A stretch of 64,000 nt of DNA, taken from the NCBI GenBank assembly GCA_947476485.1, contig CANJQU010000003.1, positions 20,244 to 84,243 on the forward strand, read 5' to 3'. The DNA is from Chitinophagaceae bacterium. Lineage in GTDB: Bacteria > Bacteroidota > Bacteroidia > Chitinophagales > Chitinophagaceae. Below, piece after piece: positions 1-8,167 of the stretch. A program made the translations under genes and the position numbers. Position 1 is the first letter of the stretch, and each line of letters opens with the position of its first letter. Below the pieces are notes generated by a model. The model did not search any database. It was not told where the DNA came from and saw only the letters and a list, made by a program, of their open reading frames with translations.

Positions 1-14
1 ATAATTACTATTTT

Positions 15-22
15 TACTTTTG
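15..22 (+). promoter_or_regulatory. Bacteroidetes -7 promoter box
   Basis: TACTTTTG matches the Bacteroidetes primary sigma -7 consensus TAnnTTTG. It lies 31 nt before the ATG at 53. An in-frame ATG at 20 would overlap the box, so the box favours the start at 53. The -33 region is outside the window. Confidence 0.55.
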
Positions 23-52
23 AAAGTATTTTCCAGCTTTTATAATTACCCT

Positions 53-1132
53 ATGAAAAAGTCTATCGCAATACTCTCCTTTGTGGCGCTGGTGGTAGTG
101 GCCTATTCATGCAAAAAGAATGGATCAACCCCTGCAAAGACGGCATATCTTGACCTGCCCGCTACGCCATATCCTTACTTCGACAGTTTCAATGTGAACA
201 TGAACAGGATGGCTACGCTCGGGCGTGTGTTGTTCTACGATGGCCATTTGTCTCTGAACAATACGATATCCTGTGCCAGTTGCCACAAGCAGGCGCTGGG
301 CTTTGCCGATAATGCGGCGTTGAGTGCGGGTTTTGAGGGCAAGCTCACAAAACGTAATACGCCTACGATCGCAGATGTAAGAATGAAGCAAACATTCTTC
401 TGGGATGGCCGGGAAAACAATATTGAGAACTTAACCATCAGGCCTATCACGAGCCATGTGGAGATGGGAATTTCCGATCCAACCACTTTGCCGCAAAAAT
501 TAGCTGCATTGCCTTATTACAGCAGCCTTTTCGCAGATGCATTTGGCGATGGTGAGATCACAACGGAGCGCATATCTACCGCTGTTGCTGCATTCATGAA
601 CGCGATATCCTCCGGCCAGAGCAGGCTGGATATGTTCCAGTCGGGGAACACTGGTGCGCTCACTGCCCAGGAGCTACAAGGTAAATCGCTGTTCGACACC
701 AAGTATGATTGCGGCTCCTGCCACAACGGTGGCGGTGTTATAGTGTTTGGCGGTTACGGTGGCGGCCGCGGATCAATTTTCCTGGATATAGGTCTTGAAA
801 ATACCTATAATGACAAGGGACATGGGGTGATCACCGGCCGCGCTGCGGATAACGGTACCTTTACCGTACCTAACCTGCACAATGTAGCGCTGACGGCTCC
901 TTATATGCACGATGGCCGCTATAAGACCCTCAGCGAGGTAATAGACCATTACAGCCACGGCATCATCAAGACACCTAACCTGGACCCGATATTGACAGAT
1001 GGCGCAGGACACGCAAGGCGGATGAACATTACTGATGAGGAGAAGCAAGCCATCATAGCGTTCCTGAACTCGCTTACCGATCACCACCTGATCACTGACC
1101 CTAAATTTTCTAACCCATTCAAATCAAGATAA
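53..1132 (+). CDS. di-haem cytochrome c peroxidase (CCP/MauG family) lipoprotein
   Basis: Probable periplasmic di-haem peroxidase that reduces hydrogen peroxide with electrons from a c-type cytochrome donor. The 359-residue protein has two CxxCH haem-attachment motifs, CASCH at about residues 74-78 and CGSCH at about 220-224. That spacing is typical of the bacterial CCP/MauG family, and motifs such as WDGR and APYMHDGR are also characteristic. The N-terminus is a short hydrophobic segment ending in VAYSC, a lipobox, so the protein is probably a lipoprotein. I chose the ATG at 53 because the signal peptide starts there and because the -7 box covers the upstream ATG. The next gene begins 2 nt after the stop, so the two are very likely co-transcribed. 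Peroxidase and MauG-like oxidase activities cannot be told apart here. Confidence 0.85.
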   Translation: MKKSIAILSFVALVVVAYSCKKNGSTPAKTAYLDLPATPYPYFDSFNVNMNRMATLGRVLFYDGHLSLNNTISCASCHKQALGFADNAALSAGFEGKLTKRNTPTIADVRMKQTFFWDGRENNIENLTIRPITSHVEMGISDPTTLPQKLAALPYYSSLFADAFGDGEITTERISTAVAAFMNAISSGQSRLDMFQSGNTGALTAQELQGKSLFDTKYDCGSCHNGGGVIVFGGYGGGRGSIFLDIGLENTYNDKGHGVITGRAADNGTFTVPNLHNVALTAPYMHDGRYKTLSEVIDHYSHGIIKTPNLDPILTDGAGHARRMNITDEEKQAIIAFLNSLTDHHLITDPKFSNPFKSR

Positions 1133-1134
1133 AG

Positions 1135-1851
1135 ATGAAAAAATGTTTCCTGGCGGTCATCCTTTTTATGGGATGCCTGCAATTTTCTTATGCCCAGACC
1201 GAGGCCACCGAACCTAAGAAAGAGAGGATATTTGACCATTATGTGGGGGTGCAACTGAACGGGCTTATCAGGCAGGTATTCAACTTCAATAACAATAATA
1301 CTTCAACGATAGTTAATCCGTATTTGCTCACTTACAATTTAAACCTGCGCAAGACGGGCTGGGGGATCAGAGTGGGTGCCGGGTATAATTTTACTTCAAA
1401 CTCTAATAATGACGGTGTAACCGAATCGTCGACAAAGCTGAACGATTTCCAGTTCCGTTTTGGACTGGAGAAGGCATTCGTTCTTTCAAAAAAATGGAGC
1501 ACGGGGGTGGGCGCAGATGGTGTTTATAACAATAATGACGATAAAACCAGCAGTACTGTTCACTCTTTTGATACGACAACAACCACAACAAAAACGATGA
1601 GCAGCAGCTACGGCGGCGGTGTTATGGGCTGGTTGCGGTACAATATATCAGAAAAAGTATTGGTAGGCACTGAGGCTAGTTTCTATTATATTTCAGGTAA
1701 GCAGACGAACACTATAGAAGTTACCACCCGCCAGTTTACAGGTGGTGGTGGTTTCCCGGTTATAACTACTACCGAGACGATCTCCAAGCCAAACATATCG
1801 CAGGGGACTTTTAACTCACCCCTCGTTTTTTACCTGATCGTGAAGTTTTAG
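1135..1851 (+). CDS. putative outer-membrane beta-barrel protein
   Basis: I do not recognise a named family. The 238-residue protein has a clear signal peptide (cleavage expected after SYAQ) followed by alternating polar/hydrophobic stretches rich in N, T, G and aromatic residues. It ends in a strand with a terminal aromatic (YLIVKF), as outer-membrane barrels usually do. Low-complexity N- and T-rich patches probably form loops. It starts 2 nt after the di-haem peroxidase and must share its transcript, which suggests a cell-envelope partner or simply co-expression. Location is inferred from composition only. Confidence 0.6.
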   Translation: MKKCFLAVILFMGCLQFSYAQTEATEPKKERIFDHYVGVQLNGLIRQVFNFNNNNTSTIVNPYLLTYNLNLRKTGWGIRVGAGYNFTSNSNNDGVTESSTKLNDFQFRFGLEKAFVLSKKWSTGVGADGVYNNNDDKTSSTVHSFDTTTTTTKTMSSSYGGGVMGWLRYNISEKVLVGTEASFYYISGKQTNTIEVTTRQFTGGGGFPVITTTETISKPNISQGTFNSPLVFYLIVKF

Positions 1852-1922
1852 ATACCTATTGCTTCATGATTACTTTTATCGTGCAGCTTCAGCATTACCT
1901 GCGCCTTTATTTTCCGAAGTGC

Positions 1923-1940
1923 AGGTTTGGGTTGAAACCT
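1923..1940 (+). terminator. weak hairpin after the peroxidase operon
   Basis: A 6-bp perfect stem (AGGTTT/AAACCT, loop GGGTTG) is followed by TTTCC. It lies 71 nt after the upstream stop and before the yebC promoter box. The stem is short, so this is only a possible terminator. Confidence 0.3.
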
Positions 1941-1988
1941 TTTCCTCGCACTTTTATTATTTTATATCGGCACTAAAAAAACTATTCT

Positions 1989-1996
1989 TACTTTTG
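1989..1996 (+). promoter_or_regulatory. -7 promoter box for yebC
   Basis: TACTTTTG matches TAnnTTTG and lies 33 nt before the yebC start codon. No convincing TTTG -33 element is present at the usual distance. Confidence 0.5.
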
Positions 1997-2029
1997 CGGC
2001 CGATCTAAACTACAACTAACTTAGTATAT

Positions 2030-2740
2030 ATGGGTAGGATATTTGAAGTACGTAAATCCTCGATGTTTGCTCGCTATGACCGCATGGCGAAACAATTCAG
2101 TCGCGTAGGTAAGGAAATAGCTATTGCCGTAAAGAAGGGTGGTCCTGAGCCGGATACGAACCCCATGTTGCGCCGCGTAATGCAGAATGCCAAGGGGTTC
2201 AATATGCCGAAGGATCGTATCGAGGCGGCTATTAAGAATGCCATGGGCAAGGATACCAGCAACTATGACGAGGTGCTGTATGAAGGCTATGCGCCACATG
2301 GCATTGCGCTGCTGGTGGTAACCGCAACAGATAACACTACGCGCACGGTAGCCAATGTTCGCTCACACTTCAATAAGGGTGGCGGAACTCCGGGTAACAG
2401 TGGTTCTGTGGTTTTCCTTTTCAAACACCTTGGTGTTTTTAAACTAAAATCTGATGGCCTGAATATGGAAGATATGGAGCTGGAATTGATAGACTACGGC
2501 CTGGAAGAAGTGGGCGAAGACAGCGAGGGCAACATAGTAGTACAATGCGGTTTCACCGATTTTGGCAATATGCAGAAGGCGCTGGAAGAAAAAGGCATTA
2601 CACCAATATCATCTGAACTGGAATGGATACCGCTGAACACTGTTGCAGTGAGTGAAGAGCAATCAGAAGATGTGTTCAAGCTTATTGAGCGCCTGGAGCA
2701 GGATGATGATGTGCAGCATGTGTTTCATAATATGGCGTAA
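2030..2740 (+). CDS. yebC: YebC/PmpR family protein (TACO1-like)
   Basis: Member of the widespread YebC/TACO1 family, described as DNA-binding regulators in some bacteria and as translation factors that help ribosomes through difficult stretches in others. The 236-residue length is typical. The N-terminus (MGRIFEVRKSSMFARYDRMA) is a variant of the usual family start. Family hallmarks include the region around residues 43-70 (NPMLRRVMQNAKGFNMPKDR) and a G-rich segment near residue 115 (NKGGGTPGNSGSV). It stands alone with its own promoter box upstream and a strong hairpin downstream. Which of the two molecular roles applies cannot be decided from sequence. Confidence 0.92.
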   Translation: MGRIFEVRKSSMFARYDRMAKQFSRVGKEIAIAVKKGGPEPDTNPMLRRVMQNAKGFNMPKDRIEAAIKNAMGKDTSNYDEVLYEGYAPHGIALLVVTATDNTTRTVANVRSHFNKGGGTPGNSGSVVFLFKHLGVFKLKSDGLNMEDMELELIDYGLEEVGEDSEGNIVVQCGFTDFGNMQKALEEKGITPISSELEWIPLNTVAVSEEQSEDVFKLIERLEQDDDVQHVFHNMA

Positions 2741-2764
2741 AGATCAGTTTCAGAATAACATAAA

Positions 2765-2794
2765 AATAGGGGCGCAGGATTTTGCGCCCCTATT
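2765..2794. terminator. bidirectional intrinsic terminator
   Basis: A perfect 12-bp stem (AATAGGGGCGCA with its complement) encloses a 6-nt loop. It lies between the converging ends of yebC (+) and the DUF4199 gene (-), with A/T bases on both sides, so it can serve both. Confidence 0.75.
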
Positions 2795-2820
2795 GTATAT
2801 ACCATGCAGTCCGGGAGTCT

Positions 2821-3360
2821 TTAGTTCGCAACCATTACATTTTTCTTATCTTTTCTCTTCAATATCAGCGCGCTGATGAGCGATACCACAAGACCTACAG
2901 GCAGTATCTCGGCATAAGTAAGCAGAACAAAGAAAAGCGGGTTTTTGTACATGCCCTTGTACATGTCCATTTGTTTTACAGTGGCATCAATTGATGCCTG
3001 ACTTTTACCTGTCGCTTTTGCGTTTTCTATCATGTGTGCGCTGTATTTATCCATAAAATCGGGGAATATATAGTTGTACTCTATGGACCACGCCAGCACA
3101 TACATGGTGGATGCTATAAGCGAAATATAAAACCCCACCATGAAGGCCTTTCCAAAAGTGACACTACCACCGTTGTATTTGTCCCGGAACATTTTGATGC
3201 CTACGAACACGAGTGAAAATGCCAGTATCATGGAGGTATAGCCGATGACCTCACTGCTTTTATATCCCGCATTCTTCACACAGAGTGTTGTGCCTATCGC
3301 CATCATGCCGCTGACAATGGCGCCAGAAATAAGGCCGCATGTAAGTACTACTTTTTTCAT
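2821..3360 (-). CDS. DUF4199 family membrane protein
   Basis: Bacteroidota-specific DUF4199 membrane protein of unknown function, 179 residues. Four hydrophobic helices can be seen (about residues 4-26, 38-58, 72-92 and 143-165), with a charged loop between the third and fourth. The lysine-rich C-terminus is probably cytoplasmic. It lies downstream of a membrane-anchored LuxR-type regulator on the same strand with a 113-nt gap. I believe this pairing recurs in the phylum and suggests that the regulator controls or senses through this protein. No catalytic residues are apparent. Confidence 0.75.
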   Translation of the reverse strand: MKKVVLTCGLISGAIVSGMMAIGTTLCVKNAGYKSSEVIGYTSMILAFSLVFVGIKMFRDKYNGGSVTFGKAFMVGFYISLIASTMYVLAWSIEYNYIFPDFMDKYSAHMIENAKATGKSQASIDATVKQMDMYKGMYKNPLFFVLLTYAEILPVGLVVSLISALILKRKDKKNVMVAN

Positions 3361-3473
3361 AATTTCTTTTTTTTAGTGTGAGGCAAAAGTGAAATAAAAA
3401 CCGCTGTGGACGTTCATCCTTTCGGGTGATTTTACAGAAAAGGCTGCGATTTTCACTCTTTTGGGGTATTGTT

Positions 3474-3959
3474 TTAAGAAATCAGCCCCAGTTTTCTAGC
3501 TTTATCCACTGCCTGTGTCCTGCGTTTGACATCCATTTTCAGGAACAGGTTGGAGGTGTGTGTCTTGACCGTATTAAGGGATACGAATAATTGTGATGCT
3601 ATTTCCTGGTTGCTAAGGCCAGTAGCCATCAATTGCAATACCTCCAGTTCCCGGCTGCTTATCCCTGACCTGTCTAAAGACTTTTCATTTACTACGAAGT
3701 TTTCATTAATTACCAGGGGCGAGGATGGTACTTCTATGTATACTTCTTTTTCTATAACTATTGTTTCTGTTTTGGGTTTTATCAGTTTCAGTGCCAGCCA
3801 TATGCCTAAAGCAGTAAAAATTATTGCGATAGCACCAGTGTATATATCCATTGCATGGTCAATGATCAGGTAGCGCATCTGCAGCCATTGCATGAGCACC
3901 AGCAATGCGGCCAGTGAGGCGCCGTAAACCACGATATGTTTTGTAAAGCGAACGGTCAT
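3474..3959 (-). CDS. membrane-anchored LuxR-type transcription factor
   Basis: A 161-residue regulator with two N-terminal transmembrane helices (about residues 8-28 and 37-57), a linker, and a C-terminal LuxR/GerE helix-turn-helix (about 97-157). The recognition region contains LSNQEIASQLFVSLNTVKTH. There is no receiver domain, so it is not a conventional response regulator. The DNA-binding domain would be held at the inner membrane. It is preceded by its own -7 box and followed by the DUF4199 gene. The signal and the targets are unknown. Confidence 0.8.
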   Translation of the reverse strand: MTVRFTKHIVVYGASLAALLVLMQWLQMRYLIIDHAMDIYTGAIAIIFTALGIWLALKLIKPKTETIVIEKEVYIEVPSSPLVINENFVVNEKSLDRSGISSRELEVLQLMATGLSNQEIASQLFVSLNTVKTHTSNLFLKMDVKRRTQAVDKARKLGLIS

Positions 3960-3978
3960 TGGTTTTGGAAATACCAGT

Positions 3979-3986
3979 CAAAAATA
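3979..3986 (-). promoter_or_regulatory. -7 promoter box for the LuxR-type gene
   Basis: On the minus strand the sequence reads TATTTTTG, matching TAnnTTTG, 20 nt upstream of the start codon at 3959. No -33 element at a normal distance. Confidence 0.45.
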
Positions 3987-4030
3987 GAACTTTTTTTGGG
4001 TAGCCTTTTTCAAAAAAAACTTATAGAAAA

Positions 4031-4084
4031 TTTGCGCAGCCAAATAACTGCGTATATATTTGCAGTCAAATAGCTGCATATATG
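4031..4084 (+). promoter_or_regulatory. arsR-type promoter with two 18-nt direct repeats (candidate operator)
   Basis: A TTTG -33 element (4031-4034) and TATATTTG -7 box (4055-4062) are separated by 20 nt, an almost ideal Bacteroidetes promoter. Two direct repeats, CAAATAACTGCGTATATA (4041-4058) and CAAATAGCTGCATATATG (4067-4084), match at 15 of 18 positions with a 26-nt period. The first covers the -7 box and the second runs into the ATG of the ArsR-like gene. This layout suggests binding by the ArsR-like protein itself, which is an inference. Confidence 0.6.
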
Positions 4085-4402
4085 GAAGTGAGAAGAGACG
4101 TATTCCAGGCGATAGCTGATCCCACACGGAGGGCCATACTAACGATGCTGACCCTACAGGCGTTAACACCCGGGGCTATAGCGGCCAATTTTAATTCATC
4201 CCGACAAACTATTTCGAAGCACATACAGATACTTGCGGAGTGTGAACTGCTCCGGCACCACTACTCCGGGAGAGAAATTTATTACCAGTTAAACCCGGTA
4301 AAAATGAAAGAAATAGCAGACTTCATTGAACCATTCAAAGCCCTATGGGACACACGTCTCAATCAGCTTGACGAAATTTTGAAACAACTAAAAAACAAAT
4401 AG
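4082..4402 (+). CDS. ArsR-family winged-helix regulator
   Basis: A 106-residue ArsR/SmtB-like winged-helix DNA-binding protein. The N-terminus has the family pattern [16 protein letters not shown], and the recognition helix lies around residues 35-52 ([16 protein letters not shown]). No cysteine pair of the metal-sensing type is seen, so it belongs with the metal-independent subfamily that is commonly found next to AHSA1/SRPBCC genes. The AHSA1-VOC gene begins 1 nt after its stop, so the two form one operon. Repeats overlapping its promoter and start codon suggest autoregulation. The ligand is unknown. Confidence 0.88.
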   Translation: MEVRRDVFQAIADPTRRAILTMLTLQALTPGAIAANFNSSRQTISKHIQILAECELLRHHYSGREIYYQLNPVKMKEIADFIEPFKALWDTRLNQLDEILKQLKNK

Positions 4403-4403
4403 T

Positions 4404-5366
4404 ATGGAAAAGACAAACTACACCGTAAACAACGAAACGAACACCATGGTAGTGAACCGGGCTTTTGATGCGCCGCTCTCGCTGGTATGGCAGGCCTGGA
4501 CAGAGCGCGAAATTCTGGATATGTGGTGGGCGCCCAAGCCGTGGAAAGCAGTGACAAAGACCATGGATTTTACACCCGGAGGAAAATGGCTTTATGCGAT
4601 GACAGGCCCGCAAGGCGAGCAACACTGGGCGATGGTGGAATACAAGGAGATCGTGACGGCCGAATATTACACCCACGAGAATTTTTTCACTGACGAGAAC
4701 GGCAACCGCTCCACTGTTGTTCCCGGCAGCAGTCACTGGCATGTGGCATTCAGCCCGGTGGGTGAAACGACGAACGTAACCGTTACCATCACTTATGACA
4801 GCGCAGCGACCATGGAGACAATGGTGAACATGGGCTTCAAGGGCGGATTTGCAATGGCACACGAAAACCTGGATGCCTATATACAGGCGCAGTTCAAACT
4901 GAGAAACAAGTTAAAGACAAGCAGTATGGCAAGAGTATGCACCTACCTCAACTTTCCCGGAAACACGGAGGAAGCAATGAATTTTTACAAGAGCGTTTTC
5001 AAGACAGAATTCAATGGTAAGGGCATCCAGCGCTTTGAGGACATACCACAGGGTGAAGGCTACCCACCAATAGCCGACAACATAAAGAAAATGGTGCTGC
5101 ACGCCGAGCTACCGACAATAGGGGGTCACGTACTCATGGCTACCGACGCGCCCAAAGAAATGGGTTTTACACTAGTACAAGGTAATAACATGCACATAAG
5201 CCTGGAGCCGGATACAAGAGCAGAAGCAAAACGATTATTTGATGAGCTTTCGGAAGGAGGAAAAGTAACCATGCCGCTTGCCGATATGTTCTTTGGCTCC
5301 TACTTTGGTGAGTTTAGTGACAAATATGGCATCAACTGGATGGTGAATTTTATTGAGAAGAAATAG
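4404..5366 (+). CDS. AHSA1/SRPBCC - VOC (PhnB-like) fusion protein
   Basis: A 320-residue two-domain protein. Residues about 10-155 form an AHSA1-type SRPBCC domain (START-like fold, small-molecule-binding cavity) with motifs such as LVWQAWTEREILDMWWAP. Residues about 175-318 form a VOC/glyoxalase domain of the PhnB-like type (TYLNFPGNTEEAMNFYKSVF, ending YGINWMVN). The VOC part begins with an internal ATG at 4926, so it looks like two usually separate genes joined in frame through a linker of about 15 residues. No stop or frameshift lies at the joint. It is co-transcribed with the ArsR-like regulator, a typical context for both domains. Substrate and activity are unknown, and VOC domains of this kind are often not enzymes of the glyoxalase pathway. 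Confidence 0.85.
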   Translation: MEKTNYTVNNETNTMVVNRAFDAPLSLVWQAWTEREILDMWWAPKPWKAVTKTMDFTPGGKWLYAMTGPQGEQHWAMVEYKEIVTAEYYTHENFFTDENGNRSTVVPGSSHWHVAFSPVGETTNVTVTITYDSAATMETMVNMGFKGGFAMAHENLDAYIQAQFKLRNKLKTSSMARVCTYLNFPGNTEEAMNFYKSVFKTEFNGKGIQRFEDIPQGEGYPPIADNIKKMVLHAELPTIGGHVLMATDAPKEMGFTLVQGNNMHISLEPDTRAEAKRLFDELSEGGKVTMPLADMFFGSYFGEFSDKYGINWMVNFIEKK

Positions 5367-5384
5367 GGGATGGTAGTGTTATTG

Positions 5385-5416
5385 AAAACAGGGCGCAGGG
5401 GACTGCGCCCTGTTTT
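5385..5416 (+). terminator. intrinsic terminator of the arsR-AHSA1 operon
   Basis: A perfect 14-bp stem (AAAACAGGGCGCAG with its complement) has a 4-nt GGGA loop, and the T-run continues to 5418. It sits 18 nt after the stop codon. Confidence 0.9.
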
Positions 5417-5445
5417 TTGTATTATCGCATATTAAAAATCAGATA

Positions 5446-5721
5446 ATGCCCACAACCAAAGAACAATCCATAAAAGACCTCCGCCAGATACCCGGCGTAG
5501 GTGTATCTATTGCAAATGATCTGTGGAACATAGGGATAAAAAGTGTGAGCGAGTTAAAGGGTCTTGACCCGCAGGACGTATACGACAGGTCGAATGCTTA
5601 TGCGGGTATGGTGCAGGACCGTTGCCTGCTGTATGTTTTCCGTTGCGCTGTTTACTATGCCGATACGCCTGCCGGTGAGCGGGAAGCGGAGAAATTGAAA
5701 TGGTGGAACTGGAAGGTTTAA
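5446..5721 (+). CDS. helix-hairpin-helix protein, Cdd1-like ('pathogenicity locus')
   Basis: A 91-residue protein with an N-terminal helix-hairpin-helix motif (LRQIPGVGVSIANDLWNIGI, about residues 11-30), a fold for sequence-independent DNA backbone contact. It is followed by a conserved CLLYVFRCAVYY segment and a WWNW tail. This matches the small Cdd1/'pathogenicity locus' family (PF11731), whose function is not established. It stands alone between two hairpins. DNA binding is plausible but inferred. Confidence 0.75.
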   Translation: MPTTKEQSIKDLRQIPGVGVSIANDLWNIGIKSVSELKGLDPQDVYDRSNAYAGMVQDRCLLYVFRCAVYYADTPAGEREAEKLKWWNWKV

Positions 5722-5777
5722 TGCGATCTCTTAGCTGTTGAGACCACGCCCCATTTTTCATTTTGGCGAATACCAAA

Positions 5778-5806
5778 CCGCCGGACCTGTTTCAGGTGTC
5801 CGGCGG
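5778..5806. terminator. hairpin between converging genes
   Basis: CCGCCGGACCTG pairs with a complementary arm that carries a 2-nt bulge, with a 3-nt TTT loop. It lies between the Cdd1-like gene (+) and katE (-). No good T-run follows in either direction, so termination is likely but not certain. Confidence 0.5.
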
Positions 5807-5858
5807 CTACTCAATCATAGTTTCAAATTATAACCATCGCCTGTATCGCGGCAAGAAA

Positions 5859-8003
5859 TTATGCCGGTACTTTTGATTCTTCTTCGCGTTCCCAGAATCT
5901 GTGTTTGGCTATGGCATCAATAAATTTTTTGGCATTGCCATCGGTTACTATTCCTTTGCCATCTTCAGTCATAGCTTTCTCATTGATATAACTGGCTTTC
6001 AGCAGCGGTATGCTCTCTTTATCAGCAGCAATAGCCTTACAGTGTTTATAGGCCTGATTAATAAAATGTATAGCATCAGGCTCAGCAATCAGAGCTTTTA
6101 TGCTTTCAGCGCCCCCGGGTATGTATACGGCATCAAATAAAACAGAAGCAGCATTGAGCAGGCTCTTGTCTACCGGTATCATTTTTCCGTTACTGCCTTT
6201 TATCTCGCCATGGTGCGGCGCTATTATCTTCACCTGTGCGCCTGCATTCAGTAATTTATTTTTCATGCCAGTCAGCGCAACCCCGTCAACGCCATCTGCC
6301 GCCAACACCGCTATCTGTCGCGACTTGATGGTGTTTTTGACCGTATTGGCCATGCTGAGCGCGGCCGAAATATCTGTTGAGGGCACAACCTTCAGGGGTT
6401 GGTAGTCCGCAACTTTGCCATCTGCCGGTATGCTGTGATTTATTGGTTGTTCCGGCTTTTTGGGTACCTGCATGCCCAGTCCGTCGGCAACGCGTTTTGC
6501 CAATACTTTATCTACCAGCGACAGGATTCCGAGCATGCGCTCACGAATGGCGGGGATCGTTACATTGCCCAGTTCGAATGTGAGTGCGTTTACCATATGG
6601 TTCTTTTCAACGTCGCTTTGGCTATTATAAAAAAGTGTTGCCTGGCTGAAATGATCAAAGAAACTTTTGCTGCGCCCGCGGATCTTCTTGCCATCTATCC
6701 GCTCTGTATATGATGTAAAGCCGCCATCAGCAGCTTTCGCCTGGAACGGGCAGCCGCCCCCTGTAGTGTTAGGGTGATAACTGGTTATGCCTTTGTTTAT
6801 CTGTTGCCTCATGTGGCCATCGCGTTGGTTGTTGTGCACGGTGTTAATTGAGCGGTTAATAGGTATCTCGTGAAAGTTCGGGCTACCTAAACGTGAAAGC
6901 TGTGTATCAGTATAAGAAAAGAGCCGGCCCTGGAGCAATGGGTCGTTTGTGAAATCGATGCCCGGTACCAGGTGGCCCGGGTGGAAAGCTACCTGTTCTG
7001 TCTCGGCAAAGAAATTATCGGGGTTACGGTTCAGGGTCATTTTGCCGATTCTTTGCACCGGTACCAACTCTTCCGGCACCAGCTTTGTAGGGTCGAGAAG
7101 GTCGAAATCGAATTTGTGCTCATCGGCTTCGGGGATTATCTGCACACCAAATTCCCATTCAGGAAAAGCTCCTGCTTCAATAGCCTCCCATAGATCACGG
7201 CGGTGAAAGTCGGGGTCCTTGCCTGATATCTGTTGTGCTTCGTCCAATGCTACCGAGTGAACGCCAAGCAAAGGCTTCCAATGAAATTTTACAAAGAAGG
7301 ATTCATTCTTATCATTGATAAAACGGAAAGTGTGAACACCAAATCCCTCCATCATCCGCAAGCTTCGGGGAATGGCCCGGTCGCTCATCGCCCACATGAT
7401 CATGTGGGTAGATTCGGGCATAAGCGATATAAAGTCCCAAAATGTGTCGTGCGCGCTTGCCGCCTGGGGAATTTCATTATGAGGCTCGGGCTTTACTGCA
7501 TGTATGAGGTCAGGGAATTTCACTGCGTCCTGTATGAAGAACACCGGCATATTATTTCCAACGAGATCATAGTTTCCTTCCTGTGTGTAGAACTTTACTG
7601 AAAATCCGCGTACATCTCTTGCGAGGTCACTGGATCCCCTGGACCCGGCAACGGTTGAGAAGCGCACAAATACCGGCGTTTGTATAGTAGTATCATTGAG
7701 GAAAGCCGCCTTGGTGTATTTGCCCATTGGCGCGTATAACTGAAATATGCCGTGCGCTGCCGATCCCCTTGCATGTACAATACGCTCAGGAATGCGTTCA
7801 TGATCGAAGTGTGTAATTTTTTCGCGAAGGATAAAATCTTCCAGGAGCGTTGCGCCCCTTTCTCCTGCTTTCAGTGAATTCTGGTCGTCATTGATCAGCA
7901 ATCCCTGATTTGTAGTAAGCAATTCGCCCGCACCAATCTCCGTGTCAGGTGCAAGGTCAATGATCTTTGTACTCTCTTTTTTTGAGAATCCTTTTTTCGC
8001 CAT
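5859..8003 (-). CDS. katE: large-subunit catalase (HPII/KatE type)
   Basis: Converts hydrogen peroxide to water and oxygen in the cytoplasm. With the start at 8003 (MAKKGFSKKEST) the protein has 714 residues, the size of clade-2 large-subunit catalases. The catalytic His is in the segment RIPERIVHARGSAAHG, the catalytic Asn in the NYDLVGNNMPVFF region, and the haem-ligand Tyr in RLFSYTDTQ. The last about 150 residues (from RQIAVLAADGVDG) form the DJ-1/class I glutamine amidotransferase-like domain that marks this clade. An in-frame upstream extension to 8141 is unlike any catalase N-terminus and was not used. It lies downstream of three stress genes on the same strand, separated from them by a terminator, so it probably has its own promoter in the 8004-8119 gap, where no clear TAnnTTTG box was found. 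Confidence 0.95.
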   Translation of the reverse strand: MAKKGFSKKESTKIIDLAPDTEIGAGELLTTNQGLLINDDQNSLKAGERGATLLEDFILREKITHFDHERIPERIVHARGSAAHGIFQLYAPMGKYTKAAFLNDTTIQTPVFVRFSTVAGSRGSSDLARDVRGFSVKFYTQEGNYDLVGNNMPVFFIQDAVKFPDLIHAVKPEPHNEIPQAASAHDTFWDFISLMPESTHMIMWAMSDRAIPRSLRMMEGFGVHTFRFINDKNESFFVKFHWKPLLGVHSVALDEAQQISGKDPDFHRRDLWEAIEAGAFPEWEFGVQIIPEADEHKFDFDLLDPTKLVPEELVPVQRIGKMTLNRNPDNFFAETEQVAFHPGHLVPGIDFTNDPLLQGRLFSYTDTQLSRLGSPNFHEIPINRSINTVHNNQRDGHMRQQINKGITSYHPNTTGGGCPFQAKAADGGFTSYTERIDGKKIRGRSKSFFDHFSQATLFYNSQSDVEKNHMVNALTFELGNVTIPAIRERMLGILSLVDKVLAKRVADGLGMQVPKKPEQPINHSIPADGKVADYQPLKVVPSTDISAALSMANTVKNTIKSRQIAVLAADGVDGVALTGMKNKLLNAGAQVKIIAPHHGEIKGSNGKMIPVDKSLLNAASVLFDAVYIPGGAESIKALIAEPDAIHFINQAYKHCKAIAADKESIPLLKASYINEKAMTEDGKGIVTDGNAKKFIDAIAKHRFWEREEESKVPA

Positions 8004-8119
8004 AATGCAGATTTTTAATTGGCACAGAAGCGCGCCAGAATAAGTGCACAGTAATTTTATGCCAACAATTTTATTGCTAATAAGCAGGGGCGACGTTTTT
8101 GTTAGCGGTTGGAAAAATA

Positions 8120-8149
8120 CAAGGGGTGCGCTTTTCAGCACACCCCTTG
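8120..8149 (-). terminator. terminator of the stress-gene operon
   Basis: Read on the minus strand, a 12-bp stem with one G.U pair (CAAGGGGTGTGC / GCGCACCCCTTG) has a 6-nt loop and is followed by TATTTTTCC. It ends the transcript of the small lipoprotein gene just before katE. Confidence 0.75.
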
Positions 8150-8167
8150 CACAACAGTTGCGTTGCC

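Noticed and set aside
4359..4862. 167-codon minus-strand open frame opposite the AHSA1-VOC gene
   Set aside because: Antisense to a well-supported coding region and without a recognisable domain.
8004..8141. N-terminal extension of the catalase
   Set aside because: It encodes hydrophobic residues unlike any catalase start and overlaps the terminator.
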